Positions 31,320-33,308 of a stretch of 33,308 nucleotides of DNA are shown one piece after another; positions within the stretch are counted from its first letter, which is position 1; each line of letters starts with the position of its first letter. The stretch lies in contig JAUSJA010000019.1 in assembly GCA_030647905.1 (NCBI GenBank), positions 1 to 33,308 of the forward strand, written 5' to 3'. The position numbers were made by a program, and so were the translations under genes. Source of the DNA: Gemmatimonadaceae bacterium (GTDB lineage Bacteria > Gemmatimonadota > Gemmatimonadetes > Gemmatimonadales > Gemmatimonadaceae). The notes under the pieces are model-generated. The model searched no databases. It was not told the origin of the DNA and saw nothing but the letters and a program-made list of their open reading frames with translations.

Positions 31320-32251
31320 CCTCCGGCGCGCCGGTCCTCACGGTCAACGCGGCATCCATCGAATTCCAGAATCCGGTACTTCTCGCCGCCGGCACGGCCG
31401 CGTATGGACGTGAGTTGATGGGCGTGATGGATCTCGACGCGCTCGGTGGGCTGGTGACGAAGGCGGTGAGCCCGGAGCCAAGAAAGGGGGCGCCGGCCCC
31501 GCGTGTGGCCGAGTTCGAGGGCGGGATGATCAACGCGGTGGGTCTCGCGAATCCCGGTCTCGACGCGGTGAAGCGTGACGAGTTGCCGTGGCTCGCCGAG
31601 AACGTGCATGCAGCGAGAGTGATAGTGAACGTCGTCGGGAGTGCGATCGAGGATTTCGCGATCGTAGTGGAGACGTTGAGCGACATGAAAACGGTGGATG
31701 CGTTCGAGCTGAACGTGAGCTGTCCCAATGTGAAGGCGGGAGGGATGGAGTTCGGCGCTGACCGCCACACCCTTTCCGCGCTCGTTGCGCGGGCGCGGGC
31801 GGCGACTGCGCGGCCGCTGTTCGTGAAGCTCTCTCCAACGCTGCCGTCCATCGCCGATACCGCGCGCACGGCGGTGGATGCGGGCGCTGATGGGATCACG
31901 CTGGTGAATACGATTCCGGGACTTGCGATAGATGTCGAGTCACGGCGTCCGGCGCTCGGATTCGGCGCCGGCGGTGTGAGTGGAGCGGGGCTTCTTCCGG
32001 TAGGTGTTCTCGCGGTGTGGAAGGTGAGCCGCGCTGTGCAGGTTCCACTGATTGGCGTGGGCGGTGTGACGCGCGGCACGGACGCGATCCAGTACCTGAT
32101 GGCGGGCGCGTCCCTGGTCGCGATGGGGACGGCTGCGCTGCGCGATCCGCGCGCGCCGGAACGGGTCGTGGAAGAGATGCGCAGCTGGTGCGGCGCACAT
32201 GGCGTCGCCGCGGTCGCCGAACTTGTCGGATCACTGGAGTGGCCGTCGTGA
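31316..32251 (+). CDS. pyrD: Dihydroorotate dehydrogenase, class 1 (1B-like)
   Basis: 311 residues from TTG 31316. It oxidises dihydroorotate to orotate in pyrimidine synthesis. The FMN-binding barrel shows GLVTKAVSPEPRKG, INAVGLANPG and the catalytic loop ELNVSCPNVKAGG with Cys136 as base, which marks class 1 (class 2 uses Ser). It ends with VNTIPGLAIDV and LIGVGGVTRGTDAIQYLMAGA. The NVSCPNVK form is typical of 1B enzymes, which need a PyrK electron-transfer subunit; no pyrK gene is in the window. Its stop overlaps pyrF by 4 bases (GTGA). Confidence 0.93.
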   Translation: MTSGAPVLTVNAASIEFQNPVLLAAGTAAYGRELMGVMDLDALGGLVTKAVSPEPRKGAPAPRVAEFEGGMINAVGLANPGLDAVKRDELPWLAENVHAARVIVNVVGSAIEDFAIVVETLSDMKTVDAFELNVSCPNVKAGGMEFGADRHTLSALVARARAATARPLFVKLSPTLPSIADTARTAVDAGADGITLVNTIPGLAIDVESRRPALGFGAGGVSGAGLLPVGVLAVWKVSRAVQVPLIGVGGVTRGTDAIQYLMAGASLVAMGTAALRDPRAPERVVEEMRSWCGAHGVAAVAELVGSLEWPS

Positions 32252-32937
32252 CGGCAATTCCCATCGTCGCGCTGGATTTCCCGGACGCCCAGCGGGCGCT
32301 GACGCTGGTGCAGACTCTCGACGAGAAGTGCCGTTTCTACAAAGTGGGGAGCGAGCTGTTCACTGCGGGCGGAGCGGATGTCGTGCAGTGGCTGCGGGAT
32401 ACTGGCTGCGACGTTTTTCTGGATCTCAAGTTCCACGATATCCCGAATACGGTCGCGGGGGCGATGCGGCGGGTGGCGGACATGGGGGTTCGGCTCGCGA
32501 CCGTGCATGCGTCGGGCGGGTCGAAGATGATGGACGCCGCGGTGAGGGCGGCGGGGTCGGATTGTGGTGTGCTTGCCGTGACGGTGCTGACGTCACTCGA
32601 CGATGCCGCACTGGGTGAGGCATGGGGACGTGAAAGGGTGGACGTGGAGCACGAGGTGCTTCGGCTCGCGGAGCTGGCGCGGTCGTCGGGGGCGTACGGG
32701 ATCGTATGCAGCGGCCAGGAGGCGCAGGCGGTGCACAGCAGGCATGGCGATGCGCTGAAGCTGCTTGTGCCGGGGATCCGGTTGCCGGGCGATCCGGCGG
32801 GAGATCAGGCGCGGATCGTGACGCCTGAGGCGGCAGTGGCAGCGGGAGCGACGTATCTGGTTCTGGGCAGGGCGGTGACCGCGGCGAAGGACCCCCGGGC
32901 GGCGATGGAGGCCGTGACGCAGAGTCTGCTGGTTTAG
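32248..32937 (+). CDS. pyrF: Orotidine 5'-phosphate decarboxylase
   Basis: 229 residues from GTG 32248. It makes UMP from OMP, the step after pyrD's product is ribosylated. The catalytic block DLKFHDIPNTV (59-69; Asp59, Lys61, Asp64) is complete. IVALDFPDAQRAL at the start and KLLVPGIRLPGD with VLGRAVTAAKDP near the end are the phosphate-binding elements. It is the short bacterial form. A longer reading upstream in the same frame overlaps pyrD and is not supported. No clear terminator follows. Confidence 0.95.
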   Translation: MTAIPIVALDFPDAQRALTLVQTLDEKCRFYKVGSELFTAGGADVVQWLRDTGCDVFLDLKFHDIPNTVAGAMRRVADMGVRLATVHASGGSKMMDAAVRAAGSDCGVLAVTVLTSLDDAALGEAWGRERVDVEHEVLRLAELARSSGAYGIVCSGQEAQAVHSRHGDALKLLVPGIRLPGDPAGDQARIVTPEAAVAAGATYLVLGRAVTAAKDPRAAMEAVTQSLLV

Positions 32938-33022
32938 ACCGAGGTTCGCGGCGGCCCCAAATCGGCCCGTGTCGTAGTGGGTCAGTTTCGAGCTGGCAAG
33001 ATGGAGGCGAGCCACCCTGCGC

Positions 33023-33053
33023 GCCACTGAGACACAAGACACGGAGAAAAACG
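33023..33053 (+). repeat. Inverted repeat, left copy
   Basis: Contains GAGACACAAGACACGGAG followed by AAAAACG. Its inner 14 bases match the reverse complement of the right copy at 13 of 14 positions. Beyond that both carry an ACAC/AAGA run with a one-base indel. It lies just downstream of the GxxExxY remnant. Confidence 0.7.
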
Positions 33054-33059
33054 TTTAGA

Positions 33060-33238
33060 GGGAAAGGCGCTTCATTCCGTTGATTAGACTGCTCAAGTCC
33101 CCAGCAAAGACAATCTTCGTATGTCGATTCCAGCAATCCTGGTCCAAGATGCCGATGCACTTCTATCGCAGCGCCGATAATACGTTCCATGAGGCTCTCT
33201 GTCTCCCAATCACTCAGGCTCATATTCAATGGAGGCAC
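33060..33238 (-). pseudogene. Truncated GxxExxY-family (PD-(D/E)XK nuclease-like) gene
   Basis: From GTG 33238 (or ATG 33223) the minus strand encodes about 60 residues. They include LMERIIGAAIEVHRHLGPGLLESTYEDCLCWGLEQ, where GLLESTY is the GxxExxY signature and HRHLGPG the conserved lead-in. Full members are about 125 residues and carry a PD-(D/E)XK nuclease-like core in the second half. Here the match stops after LEQ; the frame then reads through the inverted repeat and becomes antisense to pyrF with no family features. The 3' half has therefore been lost. Bases 32938-33022, between pyrF and the left repeat, hold nothing I recognise. Confidence 0.7.
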
Positions 33239-33281
33239 TGAGCATCTCTTTTTTGCATGGCCGCGCAGTTCCCCCAGTAAC

Positions 33282-33308
33282 CGTTTTCCTCCGTGCTCTT
33301 CGTGTCTT
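33282..33308 (+). repeat. Inverted repeat, right copy (cut by window end)
   Basis: CGTTTTCCTCCGTGCTCTTC followed by GTGTCTT. It is the imperfect reverse complement of the copy at 33023-33053, and the two enclose 228 bases. It may continue beyond the window. Confidence 0.7.

Noticed and set aside
32426-33059. C-terminal extension of the GxxExxY frame, antisense to pyrF
   Set aside because: Pro/Ser/Arg-rich read-through with no family similarity; the real match ends near 33060.

Overview
The window is a dense, high-GC bacterial chromosome segment with about 37 protein genes, one tRNA, little intergenic space and many 1-8 nt gene overlaps. It looks like core genome rather than a transferred island. 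The mix of an ExbB/ExbD/ExbD/TonB system, a divergent membrane pyrophosphatase, myo-inositol-phosphate synthase beside a CDP-alcohol phosphotransferase, a DUF1343/NamZ muramidase and GTG/TTG starts suggests a Gram-negative soil or sediment bacterium, perhaps Gemmatimonadota. That placement is inference from gene content; no rRNA is present to test it.

Layout. 1-2698: a TonB-energy-transduction operon (end of one TonB-domain protein, ExbB, two ExbD paralogues, and a second TonB-like protein that probably starts at a non-standard AUA codon). 2804-8311: membrane transport and energy genes on the plus strand (APC amino-acid permease, membrane H+-pyrophosphatase, remnant of a second permease, dicarboxylate/amino-acid:cation symporter). 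8338-13058: a minus-strand operon driven by a near-consensus promoter (SSS symporter, A-type Fe-S carrier, second SSS symporter, BadF/NagK-type sugar kinase). It is divergent from a NamZ-type exo-muramidase lipoprotein gene at 13199, which together suggests recovery of cell-wall amino sugars. 14582-14920: an orphan lipoprotein.

15056-19820: an apparent inositol-phospholipid operon (CDP-alcohol phosphotransferase, inositol-3-phosphate synthase, a lipoprotein, an unknown 97-aa protein, a methyltransferase and a family-4 glycosyltransferase). It runs by ATGA overlap into a 2-oxoacid dehydrogenase operon (E1 alpha, E1 beta, a two-helix membrane protein, E2), two small unknown proteins, a PHP phosphoesterase and a pteridine-reductase-like SDR whose catalytic Tyr is replaced by His. 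25772-28847: thioredoxin reductase, metallo-beta-lactamase-fold hydrolase and aspartase. 28923-29381: an Rrf2 regulator with an unusual Cys spacing. A strong hairpin then separates it from a convergent tRNA-Leu(CAG) gene. 29632-32937: smpB, amidase, pyrD and pyrF, each joined to the next by a 4-nt overlap.

The last 370 bases hold no intact gene. They hold a truncated GxxExxY-family reading frame bracketed by imperfect inverted repeats, the most mobile-element-like structure in the window. Two intergenic short tandem-repeat patches (25658-25716 and 28840-28898) are also unexplained. I see no CRISPR array, integrase, transposase, prophage, restriction system or recognised riboswitch. No wholly new system stands out. 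The best leads are the AUA-start TonB, the inositol-lipid cluster, the muramic-acid cluster, the SDR active-site swap and the GxxExxY remnant.
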